Assembly: GCA_964627045.1 (NCBI GenBank)
Contig: CAZVIK010000061.1
Location: forward strand, 1-19,422
Reading direction: 5' to 3'
From: CAZVIK01 sp964627045
Lineage (GTDB): Bacteria; Acidobacteriota; Terriglobia; Bryobacterales; Bryobacteraceae
Length of the DNA: 19,422 bases
Numbering within the stretch: position 1 is the first letter of the stretch; each line of letters begins with the position of its first letter. A program made the position numbers and the translations under genes. Shown here one piece after another: positions 7,448 through 14,867 of the stretch. The notes under the pieces were generated by a model. It was not told the DNA's origin and searched no databases. It saw only the letters and a list, made by a program, of their open reading frames with translations.

Positions 7448-7662
7448 GCCTTCTCTTTCCAACCCCGGATGGCGAAGTCCGGGCAGTACATGCCGCACAA
7501 GTCGCAGCCGCTGCACTTCTCCGGGTGGTCCACGTTAGGCGGATGATACCCCTTGGAGTTGTACGCCGACGACATAGAGAGCACTTTCGTCGGACAAAAC
7601 TCGACGCAGAAGCCGCAGCCTTTGCAGTGTTCGACAACTATCGCGACGCGACCCTTGGCCAT
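7444..7662 (-). CDS. korD: 2x[4Fe-4S] ferredoxin-type delta subunit of the 2-oxoacid oxidoreductase
   Basis: A 72-residue protein with two full clusters of cysteines: Cys13/16/19/23 (CKGCGFCVEFC) and Cys50/53/56/60 (CSGCDLCGMYC), each followed by proline. This is the electron-transfer subunit that takes electrons from the TPP/FeS core to external ferredoxin. The first gene of the operon, it starts at ATG 7662 with GGAG close upstream, roughly 20 nt from the predicted transcription start of an extended -10 promoter. It overlaps korA by 4 nt. The order D-A-B-C is the same as in the oorDABC operon of epsilonproteobacteria. Confidence 0.95.
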   Translation of the reverse strand: MAKGRVAIVVEHCKGCGFCVEFCPTKVLSMSSAYNSKGYHPPNVDHPEKCSGCDLCGMYCPDFAIRGWKEKA

Positions 7663-7688
7663 TCGCTCCAGATCCCCTATCTTTGGCG

Positions 7689-7697
7689 ATTATACCA
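7689..7697 (-). promoter_or_regulatory. Extended -10 promoter of the kor operon
   Basis: On the minus strand the sequence reads TGGTATAAT: a perfect TATAAT (7689-7694) preceded by the TGn extended -10 element (7695-7697). It stands out in otherwise very GC-rich sequence. No convincing -35 box lies 17 nt upstream, as expected for extended -10 promoters. The predicted start near 7682 leaves a leader of about 20 nt before korD. Confidence 0.65.
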
Positions 7698-7860
7698 GCC
7701 CTGCGGCCCTCGGCCCGCCGCACGGCGCGGCACTGCCGTTGGTGGTAGCGTGGGCACTCTCTCAGATGACGCGCGTGACGATCAAGTTCCGCGGGTGTGG
7801 TAGCATCCATCAGAGAACTATGCCCGTGAATGCAGAACCGCTCGCGCGCCGGCGCGACGG

Positions 7861-10422
7861 GTGGACCGGGGCTACCGCGGTGGGAGGTGGGTTCTGTTTC
7901 GTCCGACGGGCCTAGGCGCGGCGGATGCGCCGCAGGCGCGATTGCTGTGGCGGCATCTCGCGCTCAACATCGTGTCTCCCTCGGCCTTGACGCTCGCGCT
8001 GTTTCTGGGGCTGATTTTCGTCGTGATCATCCCGACCATGAAACAGAACATCGTCGAACGCAAGAAAGAGACGATTCGCGAACTCGCCCAGGTGGCGTGG
8101 AGCGAGTTGTCCGCGCTGTACGACCAGGAGCAGCAGGGCGCGCTCACCCGCGACGCCGCCCAACAGGCTGCCGCCGCCAGGATTCAGCGGTTGCGCTACG
8201 GCGACGACGGGAAGGACTACTTCTGGATCAGCGACCTTCAGCCGCGCATGGTGATGCACCCCTACCGGCCGGAAATGAATGGGCAGGACTTGTCCAATTA
8301 CTCAGACCCGGAGGGGAACAACCTGTTTGCGGAGGCGGCCGAGGTGGTCCGGACTTCCGGCGAGGGCTACATCGAATACTTGTGGCAATGGAAGGACGAC
8401 GCCGGAAGGGTCGAGCCGAAGCTCTCCTATGTCAAAGGTTTCGCGCCGTGGGGATGGATCGTGGGAACGGGCGTCTACCTGGAAGACGTGGAGGCGCAGA
8501 CGAATCTGGTGATCCGGAGGGCGTTGCAGATCTCGGTGGGCATCTCGCTCGTGATCGGAGCGCTTCTTGCCTTTGTCACCAAACAGGGGCTCGACCTGGA
8601 ACGTCAGCGTTGGCGCGCGGCGAAGGCACTGGCCGAATCCGAAGAGAAGTACCGGATGTTGGTGGAAGGCTCGACGGAAGGAATTCTGTTGCTGATTCAG
8701 GGAAGGCCTGTCTACGCCAACCGGACTCTACTTGACCTGCTCGGCTATACCGAAGCCGAACTGGGCGAGTTGCCGCTGGACCGGATTCTCGAGTCCGTGC
8801 CGGCATCCGGGACGCCTTCGGAACGCCGCGCCAGGCTGATCCGCAAGGACGGTGAAGCCGTGGACGTGCTTCTGGCCGACGCCCCGATCGCCATCGGCGA
8901 AAGGAGCGGCCAGATCCTCTTTCTGAAGGACGCCGTGGCGCGGGGCAAGACCGAGGACGCCTTGGCGCGCCTTCTGGCCGAACTCCAGAGCATGCTGCCG
9001 CTGGCCACACGGGCGGTCAAGTCCTCGGAGCTAAGAGTGGCCGAATGCGGTTGGAACACGCCGGTGCGCCGGGCGGCGGAAATCATGTCGCACGCGAAGT
9101 CGAGCGCCATCCTGGTTAAGGCGCCGGATGGCGATCCGATCGGGATTGTCACCGATCAGGATCTCCGCAACCGTGTCCTTGCCGCCGGCGCCGGCGCGGA
9201 TACGCCCGTATCGAAGATCATGAGCGCCCCGTTGGTGCGAATCCCGAGCCGCGCCCTGCTGTTTGAGGCCGCCCTGGCGATGCAGGAGCGCGGCGTCCAG
9301 CATCTGCTGGTGGTGGACGACCGGGGCGCCGCGGAGGGAATACTCACAGGCGCGGAGATCCTGCACGCGCAGCGCCATGCCCTGGCGCTGGTGCTGAGTG
9401 AGATCCGGTCGGCGGCTTCGGTGGAGGCGCTGCGGGAGAGCCAGGCGAAGCTGCCGGCCTTCGTGAAGGCATTGCTTGAAAGCGGCGCCCGCACCGAACA
9501 CGTCACGCGCATCATGGCCACGGTGTCAGAGGCCATTCTCCTGCGGCTGATCGAGCTGGCCGAAGCGGAACTGGGGCCCGCGCCCGCAGCCTATTCGTTC
9601 GTTCTCATGGGGAGCGCGGCGCGCGGCGAGCAGACGCTGGCCACCGATCAAGACAACGCAATCATTTTCGACGATGTGGCCCCGGACAACACCACGGCGG
9701 TTCAAGCGCACTTTCTGAAGCTTGGAGAGATGGTCTGCGGGTGGCTCGATGCGGCGGGTTACCGTAAGTGCAAGGGGGGGACCATGGCGAGCAACCCCCG
9801 CTGGTGTCAGCCGCTGTCCCGATGGCGGGACGATTTCACGTCCTTTGTCACGGTGTCAACGCCGCAGGACTTGCTCGAGGTGAACATCGCGTTTGACTTC
9901 CGCTGCGCCCGCGGGGAGGCGGCCCATGTGACGGAACTGCGGCGGCACCTGCGCGAATTGCTCAAAGACGGCCGGCCGGAGTTCTTCTTCCATCTGGCCC
10001 AGAGCACGCTCCAGTTCAAGCCGCCGATCGGCTTTTTCGGGAACATTCAGCCGGAGCCGTCGGCAAAGCACGCTCACGTTTTCAACATCAAGAGCGCGAT
10101 CGTCCCTGTGGTCAATTTCGCACGCATGTACGCGCTGCGCGATGGGTTCGCCGAGACGAACACGTTGGAAAGGCTGCGAAGGCTCCGTGACGAAGGAGGG
10201 CTGCTGCCATCGAGCCATGACGAACTTGTTCAGGTTTTTGGGGCGCTCATGCAGATGCGGCTAGCGCATCAGGCCGCCCAGTGGAGCGCGGGAGTCGAGC
10301 CGGACAACCTCATCGACCTGCGGAGGCTGACGGCCCTGGAGCGATCCATCCTGAAGAAGGCTTTTTCCAGCATCACCGTCTTCCAGGCGCGCCTGGAAAC
10401 GGACTTCGCGAGGACAGCCTGA
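7861..10422 (+). CDS. Membrane sensor: Cache-TM-PAS-CBS-CBS-DUF294 nucleotidyltransferase-like protein
   Basis: An 853-residue multidomain protein. TM1 is at about 37-59. A periplasmic single-Cache (sCache_2-like) domain follows at ~62-210 (RYGDDGKDYFWISDLQPRMV, YVKGFAPWGWIVGTGVY). TM2 is at ~223-240, a PAS domain at ~260-356, and a CBS pair at ~395-505 (GIVTDQDLRNRV; MQERGVQHLLVVDD). Then comes the DUF294 nucleotidyltransferase-like domain with GSAARGEQTLATDQDNAIIF at 584-603 (Asp596, Asp598) and CKGGTMASNPRWC at 637-649, then the DUF294 C-terminal helical domain to the end. Relatives (COG2905) usually have a cNMP-binding domain before CBS; here a transmembrane Cache-PAS sensor replaces it. 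The transferred group and target are unknown. The GTG start at 7861 has no ribosome binding site; TTG 7942 is an alternative. It lies divergent from kor and is followed by a phosphoesterase 5 nt after its stop. Confidence 0.9.
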   Translation: MDRGYRGGRWVLFRPTGLGAADAPQARLLWRHLALNIVSPSALTLALFLGLIFVVIIPTMKQNIVERKKETIRELAQVAWSELSALYDQEQQGALTRDAAQQAAAARIQRLRYGDDGKDYFWISDLQPRMVMHPYRPEMNGQDLSNYSDPEGNNLFAEAAEVVRTSGEGYIEYLWQWKDDAGRVEPKLSYVKGFAPWGWIVGTGVYLEDVEAQTNLVIRRALQISVGISLVIGALLAFVTKQGLDLERQRWRAAKALAESEEKYRMLVEGSTEGILLLIQGRPVYANRTLLDLLGYTEAELGELPLDRILESVPASGTPSERRARLIRKDGEAVDVLLADAPIAIGERSGQILFLKDAVARGKTEDALARLLAELQSMLPLATRAVKSSELRVAECGWNTPVRRAAEIMSHAKSSAILVKAPDGDPIGIVTDQDLRNRVLAAGAGADTPVSKIMSAPLVRIPSRALLFEAALAMQERGVQHLLVVDDRGAAEGILTGAEILHAQRHALALVLSEIRSAASVEALRESQAKLPAFVKALLESGARTEHVTRIMATVSEAILLRLIELAEAELGPAPAAYSFVLMGSAARGEQTLATDQDNAIIFDDVAPDNTTAVQAHFLKLGEMVCGWLDAAGYRKCKGGTMASNPRWCQPLSRWRDDFTSFVTVSTPQDLLEVNIAFDFRCARGEAAHVTELRRHLRELLKDGRPEFFFHLAQSTLQFKPPIGFFGNIQPEPSAKHAHVFNIKSAIVPVVNFARMYALRDGFAETNTLERLRRLRDEGGLLPSSHDELVQVFGALMQMRLAHQAAQWSAGVEPDNLIDLRRLTALERSILKKAFSSITVFQARLETDFARTA

Positions 10423-10427
10423 CGCCT

Positions 10428-11237
10428 ATGCTGGTCCTCCTGGTGGGCGATGTCCACGGCAAGTTGGCACAACTGGCGGAGGCCCTCTGGCAGGCAAAGG
10501 CGGATTTCCACGTCGGCGCCGCCATTCAAGTCGGCGATTTCGGATTTTGCCGTTCGAACATCGAGGATCTGCGCGACCGGCGGATTCGGTTTCCGGTTCC
10601 GCTGCATGTGATCGACGGCAATCATGAGGATCATTCCTGGTTACGGCAATCGGTACGTTCCGGCGCCGCGGCCGACTGGCGGGCGGAACTGAACCTGATC
10701 TACCAGGCGCGGCCCTCGGTGGCGCGTCTTGGGGCGACGCGGGTGGGCTTTATCGGCGGTGCGCTGCACGTTCACCGGCCTCAGCGGCACAACCTTTTCA
10801 GCCGTTCGCCGAACTATATCTTGCGGCGGCAGCGGGAACAGGCGACGGCCCTTTTCAACAAAGAGCGGCCGGAACTGATCGTCACTCATTCGTGTCCGGC
10901 TCGCATCGGGATTGGACTCTGTGGGTCCTGTCCCGACGAACACCTTCTGCACGAGAACGTGCGTTCCGAGGGGTTCGACCCCGGGCCGGACGGCGATTGC
11001 GGCGAGGTCGAACTAAGCCGGCTGTGGCTCGACCTCGTGTACCGTCCGCGCGCCTGGAGCTTCGGGCATTTTCACCGGGTCCACGAAGCCACCATCGAGG
11101 GTACGCGCTTCATCTGCGTCGGAGACGCACCCGTGCCATCCGACGGCTCCTTTGTCCTGTGGGACACGGAGGAGAAGAGGCTCCTCCTGTGTCCCGTCAA
11201 TCCGAGTCTGGCGGTGCCTAGTCCGCGGCGGCGGTAG
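10428..11237 (+). CDS. Calcineurin-like metallophosphoesterase
   Basis: A 269-residue cytosolic protein with the complete metallophosphoesterase signature: GDVHG (7-11; Asp8, His10), GDFG (36-39; Asp37), GNHED (64-68; Asn65, His66), THS (His154) and GHFH (213-216; His214, His216). These ligands build a dinuclear metal site for phosphomonoester or phosphodiester hydrolysis; substrate is not predictable. A cysteine-rich patch (GLCGSCPDE) near 163-171 is an oddity. The ATG at 10428 lies 5 nt after the stop of the DUF294 sensor, with GAGG only at about 14 nt, so translation probably depends on coupling to the sensor. That pairing suggests opposing actions, with transferase adding and phosphoesterase removing. 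The 3' end overlaps the convergent symporter gene by 20 nt. Confidence 0.9.
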   Translation: MLVLLVGDVHGKLAQLAEALWQAKADFHVGAAIQVGDFGFCRSNIEDLRDRRIRFPVPLHVIDGNHEDHSWLRQSVRSGAAADWRAELNLIYQARPSVARLGATRVGFIGGALHVHRPQRHNLFSRSPNYILRRQREQATALFNKERPELIVTHSCPARIGIGLCGSCPDEHLLHENVRSEGFDPGPDGDCGEVELSRLWLDLVYRPRAWSFGHFHRVHEATIEGTRFICVGDAPVPSDGSFVLWDTEEKRLLLCPVNPSLAVPSPRRR

Positions 11238-12399
11238 CGGGCGCGGGCCTGCCGTTCTTGGTCATCAGAGAAACCGCGACCAGAACGAGAAAACCGAGCG
11301 GGATCGTCACAATTGCGGGCTGGCTGAAAGGCACCAGCGCGTCGGCCGGGTTCCAGCCGTAGACGTCCTTGTACGCTTGGGCGCTCAGCAGGATCCAGGC
11401 CAGCGAGGAAAGCATGCCGACGATGATCGCGGCGGTGATCCCCTGCTTGGTGGTCCGCTTCCAAAAGAGCAACATGATCAGCGATGGCAGGTTCGCCGAG
11501 GCGGCGATGTTGAACGCCCATCCAACCAGGAAGTTAACGTTCATCCGGGCGAACAGGATGCCGAGCGCGATCGCGATTACTCCCACGGTCATCGCGGCGA
11601 TCTTGGCGGCCGCCACCTTGCGGAACTCGTCCATGGGAATCTTCAGCACGTTGCCCATCAGGTCATGCGCCACCGCGCCGCTGGCCGCCATGATCAGGCC
11701 ACTGACCGTGCCGAGAACCGTTGTGAAAGCGACCGCCGAGATCACGGCGAACAGGAACTCGTTGATGCTGCGCGCCAGCAGCGGCGCGGCCATGTTGGAG
11801 TCGGTCACATCCAGAGCGCCGCTGGTCAGTGCGCCGAGGCCGAGGAAAAGGGTCAGCACGTAGAAGCAACCGATGGCGGCGATTCCCACGACGGTGCTCT
11901 TGCGGGCGCTCACCTGGTCCTTGACCGTGTAGTAGCGGATGAGGATGTGGGGCAGGGAAGCGGTGCCGCAGAACAGCGCGAGCATCAGGGACAGGAAGTC
12001 GAGCTTATCGAAAAGCCGCGCGCTGCGAACCTTGTTAAAAGTAGGGCTCGACCCGGGCGTCATCAGATCCGCGCCGGTGGTTGGCTTCTGGTAGTAAACC
12101 TTCGTGGTCCCGCCCCCTGCTTCCGCCACCGTGTCCGAGCCCCAAAGGACGACTTCGCTTTCCTGCATGGTCTGAATGAAGCCGAAGGGGCTTAACGGGC
12201 CGGTGCTCTCTTTTCCGCCGGGAAGCTTGGAGGCGTATCCCACCGGCAAGAGGTCCCCTTGTCCCTCGCCCTTTCCGCGCGGCAGTCCGTTGATCAACCG
12301 GCGGCCGTCGGGGAACAAGCGGTCGGTCTGCGTTTCGGAGAGCAGGTCGCCGTCCTTGCGGTACACCGAGATCAGGCCGGAGGCGTACTTAACGCGCCC
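11218..12399 (-). CDS. Sodium:solute symporter (SSS family, ActP-like), C-terminal part; gene interrupted
   Basis: This is the 3' part of one symporter gene whose 5' part is at 12561-13259. It encodes an insertion with a soluble region (YRKDGDLLSETQTDRLFPDG and following) and then the last ~7-8 transmembrane helices. Diagnostic motifs include ALFCGTASLPHILIRYYTV, followed by SARKSTVVGIAAIGCFY, and NEFLFAVISAVAFTTVLGTV with SGLIMAASGAVAHDL, as in acetate-type permeases (COG4147). It would import a small carboxylate with Na+. The frame is closed by a stop at 12400-12402, and the sequence beyond it does not read as symporter in any frame. The break is therefore either a real insertion or a mis-assembled contig end beside the N gap. 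The stop TAG at 11218-11220 overlaps the phosphoesterase gene. Confidence 0.88.
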   Translation of the reverse strand, partial: GRVKYASGLISVYRKDGDLLSETQTDRLFPDGRRLINGLPRGKGEGQGDLLPVGYASKLPGGKESTGPLSPFGFIQTMQESEVVLWGSDTVAEAGGGTTKVYYQKPTTGADLMTPGSSPTFNKVRSARLFDKLDFLSLMLALFCGTASLPHILIRYYTVKDQVSARKSTVVGIAAIGCFYVLTLFLGLGALTSGALDVTDSNMAAPLLARSINEFLFAVISAVAFTTVLGTVSGLIMAASGAVAHDLMGNVLKIPMDEFRKVAAAKIAAMTVGVIAIALGILFARMNVNFLVGWAFNIAASANLPSLIMLLFWKRTTKQGITAAIIVGMLSSLAWILLSAQAYKDVYGWNPADALVPFSQPAIVTIPLGFLVLVAVSLMTKNGRPAPATAAAD

Positions 12400-12416
12400 T
12401 TAGGGCAGTTACTGCC
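12396..12416. repeat. Two overlapping near-perfect palindromes at the symporter breakpoint
   Basis: GCCCT-T-AGGGC (12396-12406) overlaps GGCAGT-T-ACTGCC (12404-12416). Both lie exactly where the symporter reading frame is lost. They could be a hairpin-prone site that stopped assembly, part of a mobile sequence, or chance. Confidence 0.5.
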
Positions 12417-12422
12417 AGCCCC

Positions 12423-12500
12423 CTACGGCGCCCAGCACCACCACCCCAGCGACCGAAGATAAACTAAAATCGCCGCCTGAATCTGTGATTCTTTTTTCAT
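12423..12500 (-). pseudogene. Truncated start of a VRR-NUC-like (phage-type) nuclease gene
   Basis: A 25-codon frame MKKESQIQAAILVYLRSLG, then WWCWAP and stop. The opening resembles the N-terminus of VRR-NUC-domain proteins common in phages (ESQIQ-x-AIL-x-YL-x-x-x-G pattern). Homologues, as remembered, usually continue with an arginine after the aromatic W-x-W-like part; here the frame stops just there, near the junction with symporter sequence. The start has GGAGG 7 nt before the ATG and overlaps the stop of an upstream frame (12497-12550) as ATGA. It therefore looks like a real gene start cut off, inserted or mis-joined inside the symporter. The family call rests on about 20 residues only. 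Confidence 0.4.
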
Positions 12501-12550
12501 ATCGCAGCCTCCCGCAGCCGGCCGTCAGCAAGCACCTGCTGACAGCCAAC
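12497..12550 (-). pseudogene. C-terminal scrap of an unidentified gene next to the assembly gap
   Basis: From the edge of the N run an open frame reads VGCQQVLADGRLREAAI and stops with TGA (12499-12497) overlapping the ATG of the VRR-NUC-like start. The 17 residues cannot be assigned. The ATGA overlap suggests two consecutive genes of a compact operon, foreign to the symporter around them. It might instead be a random open frame. Confidence 0.3.
12524..12543. repeat. Inverted repeat beside the assembly gap
   Basis: GTCAGCA (12524-12530), 6-nt spacer, TGCTGAC (12537-12543): a perfect 7-bp inverted repeat 8 nt from the N run. It lies inside the segment that does not match the symporter. No function is assigned. 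Confidence 0.55.
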
Positions 12551-12560
12551 NNNNNNNNNN
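12551..12560. other. Assembly gap (10 N) inside the symporter gene
   Basis: Exactly ten N, the same length as the gap at 15795-15804, so a placeholder and not a measured distance. Symporter sequence resumes on its far side in the expected order and orientation, but the 150 nt on the low-coordinate side is unrelated. Confidence 0.95.
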
Positions 12561-13259
12561 AGGGGCTCCGGTGATCTCACCGGCGGGAACGCCTGCGCGC
12601 AGTTTCTGTACCGGCTTTCCGTCCGTTCCGGTGGGGTTCGTGGTAACGCCCCGCATCAAAATGAGGACGGTGATGACCGCGCACAACAGCACCAGGATCC
12701 CGCCCTTGATGAATTGGACCCACGTCGTAGAGACCATTCCGGCGGTCGTGACGACCAACGTGACAATCGCCCCGACCAGCAGCACTCCGACGTAGTGCGG
12801 AAAGCCCAGCAGAGGAGTAACCAACGCCCCGGCGCCCACCATTTGCGGGATCAGATAGAAGCAACTGACCACCAACGTGCTGACGGCCGCAGCGAGCTTG
12901 ATTCCGCGAGAGTTGAACTTGTTATCCAGCGCGTCGGCAAACGTGAACCGGCCAAGCCGCTTCATCGGTTCGGCGACGATGAACAGGGCCACGATCCAGC
13001 CGGCCAGGTAGCCGATGGAATAGAGGAAGCCGTCGTAGCCGTAAAACGCGATCATGCCGCAGATGCCGAGGAAGGAGGCGGCCGACAGGTAATCGCCGGC
13101 GAACGCGACCCCGTTGACAGCCCAGTGGATGCCCCCGCCCGCGGCGAAGTAGCCCGAGGCCGACTTGGCGCGGCGGCCCAAATAGAAACTGATGCCGAGA
13201 ACGCCCCCGGCGAAAAACAGAAATACGAAGACGGCGGTGAGAGAGGTTTGGTAGATCAC
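12561..13259 (-). CDS. Sodium:solute symporter (SSS family, ActP-like), N-terminal part; runs into assembly gap
   Basis: The 5' part of the symporter: about 233 residues with six hydrophobic helices. The SSS signature region is SASGYFAAGGGIHWAVNGVA then FAGDYLSAASFLGICGMIAF, with YSIGYLAGWIVALFIVAEPM and RFTFADALDNKFNSRGIK after it, closely similar in style to acetate permease ActP. It ends at GEITGAP against the N run and continues in the fragment at 11218-12399. The GTG start at 13259 is preceded by GAGGAAG that overlaps the stop of the DUF485 gene, so the two are co-translated. Substrate is inferred to be acetate or a similar short carboxylate from the DUF485 partner and from ackA nearby. 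Confidence 0.92.
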
Positions 13260-13272
13260 GGTGTTAGCTTCC

Positions 13273-13533
13273 TCACTTGGACTTCCAGCACAGCTTCACG
13301 TAGATCAGGGCCAGGGTGATCGCCGCGGCAATTAGGCCAAATCCGTAGATGACGGCGAGGTTCACGCCGCCAAGAAACGGCGAGCGCATCCGTTCAAGCG
13401 CGAAGGCGCTGAGAAGCATGAAGCCCCCGTAGATGGCGGTGTAAACCGCGAAGAGAACGACGCCGATGCGGGTGTTGTGAGCGACAACGGCCGCATCTTC
13501 CTTTTCTTTTACGATTTTGGCGTTGAGATCCAT
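13273..13533 (-). CDS. DUF485 (YjcH-like) small membrane protein, symporter partner
   Basis: An 86-residue protein with a short cytosolic N-terminus and two transmembrane helices. The first is IGVVLFAVYTAIYGGFMLLS and the second VIYGFGLIAAAITLALIYVK, with the DUF485 core (YxxxFxx..., then GxNxAVxYGxGLI) visible. In proteobacteria the homologue YjcH is encoded between acs and actP; here it likewise directly precedes the symporter (13-nt gap), which supports assigning the symporter as a short-carboxylate importer. The ATG at 13533 has GGGGAG 5 nt upstream. The role of DUF485 proteins is not established; stabilising or modulating the transporter is likely. Confidence 0.9.
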   Translation of the reverse strand: MDLNAKIVKEKEDAAVVAHNTRIGVVLFAVYTAIYGGFMLLSAFALERMRSPFLGGVNLAVIYGFGLIAAAITLALIYVKLCWKSK

Positions 13534-13576
13534 AAAAACTCCCCACTGTCAGGTTTTCGATCTACCGATTCCGCGG

Positions 13577-14851
13577 CTAGAACGTGCCCCGAATACCTGC
13601 CACGAACAGGTGCCGGGTGTACTCGCGCCCACGCGTGTTTGGAACCTTCGATGCCACCGAGTCGTAGGAGTAGGAAACCTCGGCGGTGACGCGTTTGTGC
13701 AAGGCGTAGGTCACCGACGCGCTGGGTGTGTAGATCCAATCTTCGCGATTGACCGGCGCCTGCCAGTCGCCGCCATAGGCGCGAAGACCGGCGGTCGAGA
13801 CAAGCTTGGGCGTATGCTGCCTTCGCCAGGAGATGTCGTAAACGATGTCCTCATATACGCTGTGGCTCGAAAAGGCAGGCTGTTGGTACCGGGAAAGCGT
13901 GAGCGTCACCGAGTCGGTCTTGGCCGGCAGCCAACTGAGCGAACTGTTGACGAACCAAAGTTGCTCATCGGGGTTGAACCCAACCGCCGGCTTTTCGAAG
14001 GAGCGGAAATCCGGTCCGGCGAGCAGGTTCAGCCGCAACCAGCTCGCGGGGGCCCCCTCCAACCCGAACAGCACCCGGCTGTAGCTGTTGGAGTAGAGGC
14101 TCGCCGTCCCCATCAGCTTGCCTTGCTCCTGGTGACCGTAACGGTACCCGGCAACAAACGACGTCTTTCTGCCGAGATCGTAGCCCACGTCCGCACCGCC
14201 GTTCATCTCCCAGCGGTCCACGAAGTTCTCGTAGCCGGCGTAGGCACCGGTGCGCGGTCTTTGTTGGGTTCGAAAATCGTGGCTGTAGGAGGTGAACACC
14301 GGCCGTACGAACCACTTGCCCGCGGTTTGTGTCAACTTGAGCCCGTTGCGCAGCACCACGGCTTCCCGGCGGTCGCGCAGCGGAATTCCGCCGACGGCGG
14401 GGATATCGCCGCCGTTGGCAACGTCGAAGATGGGCCCCTGGTCGCTCCCGTCGATGCGGAGCAGGGAGTTGGTGAACTCCCAGGCGGACTTGCCGGACAC
14501 GCCGCTGAAGTTGATCGCGGCCCGGTGCGCCACGTAGTTCTCCGAATCGAAACTATGGTAGCGGACCAGTTCCGGGGCATAGCTGAAGGCCGCTTTGAAC
14601 GCGGGTGTGCGCTGGTAACCCGCAGCCAGTCCGAGCGTCGCGGATGTGACGGCGGAGCTCTTCTGGGCGTTGTTGCCCACATCCTGTAGAAACACGTTGC
14701 CGTCAACGGTCTCGCGGAGCGAGTAGTTGACGTTGAACGTCCAGGGCGACTTGGACGCGGCGGGCGCGGCGACCTGAGCGTGCAAAGCGACGGCAGTCAA
14801 CACGGCGGAGGCTGCCGGGACACAGATGAAGCGGCGGACAATATCAGACAT
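13577..14851 (-). CDS. Outer-membrane beta-barrel protein, family not identified
   Basis: A 424-residue exported protein. A basic N-terminus (MSDIVRRF), a hydrophobic core and an AHAQ-like site around residues 22-26 form a signal peptide. The rest is a series of alternating hydrophobic/polar strands rich in aromatic residues (for example WTFNVNYSLRETVDGNVFLQ, FVAGYRYGHQEQGKL, AEVSYSYDSVAS), and the chain ends in phenylalanine (GIRGTF), the classic outer-membrane insertion signal. No plug, TonB box or enzymatic motif is seen, so a porin-like or surface role is likely. An extended -10 promoter and a hairpin covering the ribosome-binding region lie upstream. It sits downstream of ackA's divergent start and upstream of the DUF485-symporter pair on the same strand (43-nt gap), so it could be co-transcribed with them. 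Confidence 0.85.
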   Translation of the reverse strand: MSDIVRRFICVPAASAVLTAVALHAQVAAPAASKSPWTFNVNYSLRETVDGNVFLQDVGNNAQKSSAVTSATLGLAAGYQRTPAFKAAFSYAPELVRYHSFDSENYVAHRAAINFSGVSGKSAWEFTNSLLRIDGSDQGPIFDVANGGDIPAVGGIPLRDRREAVVLRNGLKLTQTAGKWFVRPVFTSYSHDFRTQQRPRTGAYAGYENFVDRWEMNGGADVGYDLGRKTSFVAGYRYGHQEQGKLMGTASLYSNSYSRVLFGLEGAPASWLRLNLLAGPDFRSFEKPAVGFNPDEQLWFVNSSLSWLPAKTDSVTLTLSRYQQPAFSSHSVYEDIVYDISWRRQHTPKLVSTAGLRAYGGDWQAPVNREDWIYTPSASVTYALHKRVTAEVSYSYDSVASKVPNTRGREYTRHLFVAGIRGTF

Positions 14852-14867
14852 TTGGATGATTAACCCC

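Noticed and set aside
6311..7546. Long open frame (411 codons) on the plus strand across korA
   Set aside because: It is antisense to korA, whose protein has full-length family motifs; the composition is Arg/Gly/His-rich as expected of a GC-rich shadow frame.
11152..12195. Plus-strand open frame (347 codons) over the symporter
   Set aside because: Low-complexity charged sequence (many R, D, H, Q, E), typical of the reverse strand of hydrophobic membrane-protein genes.
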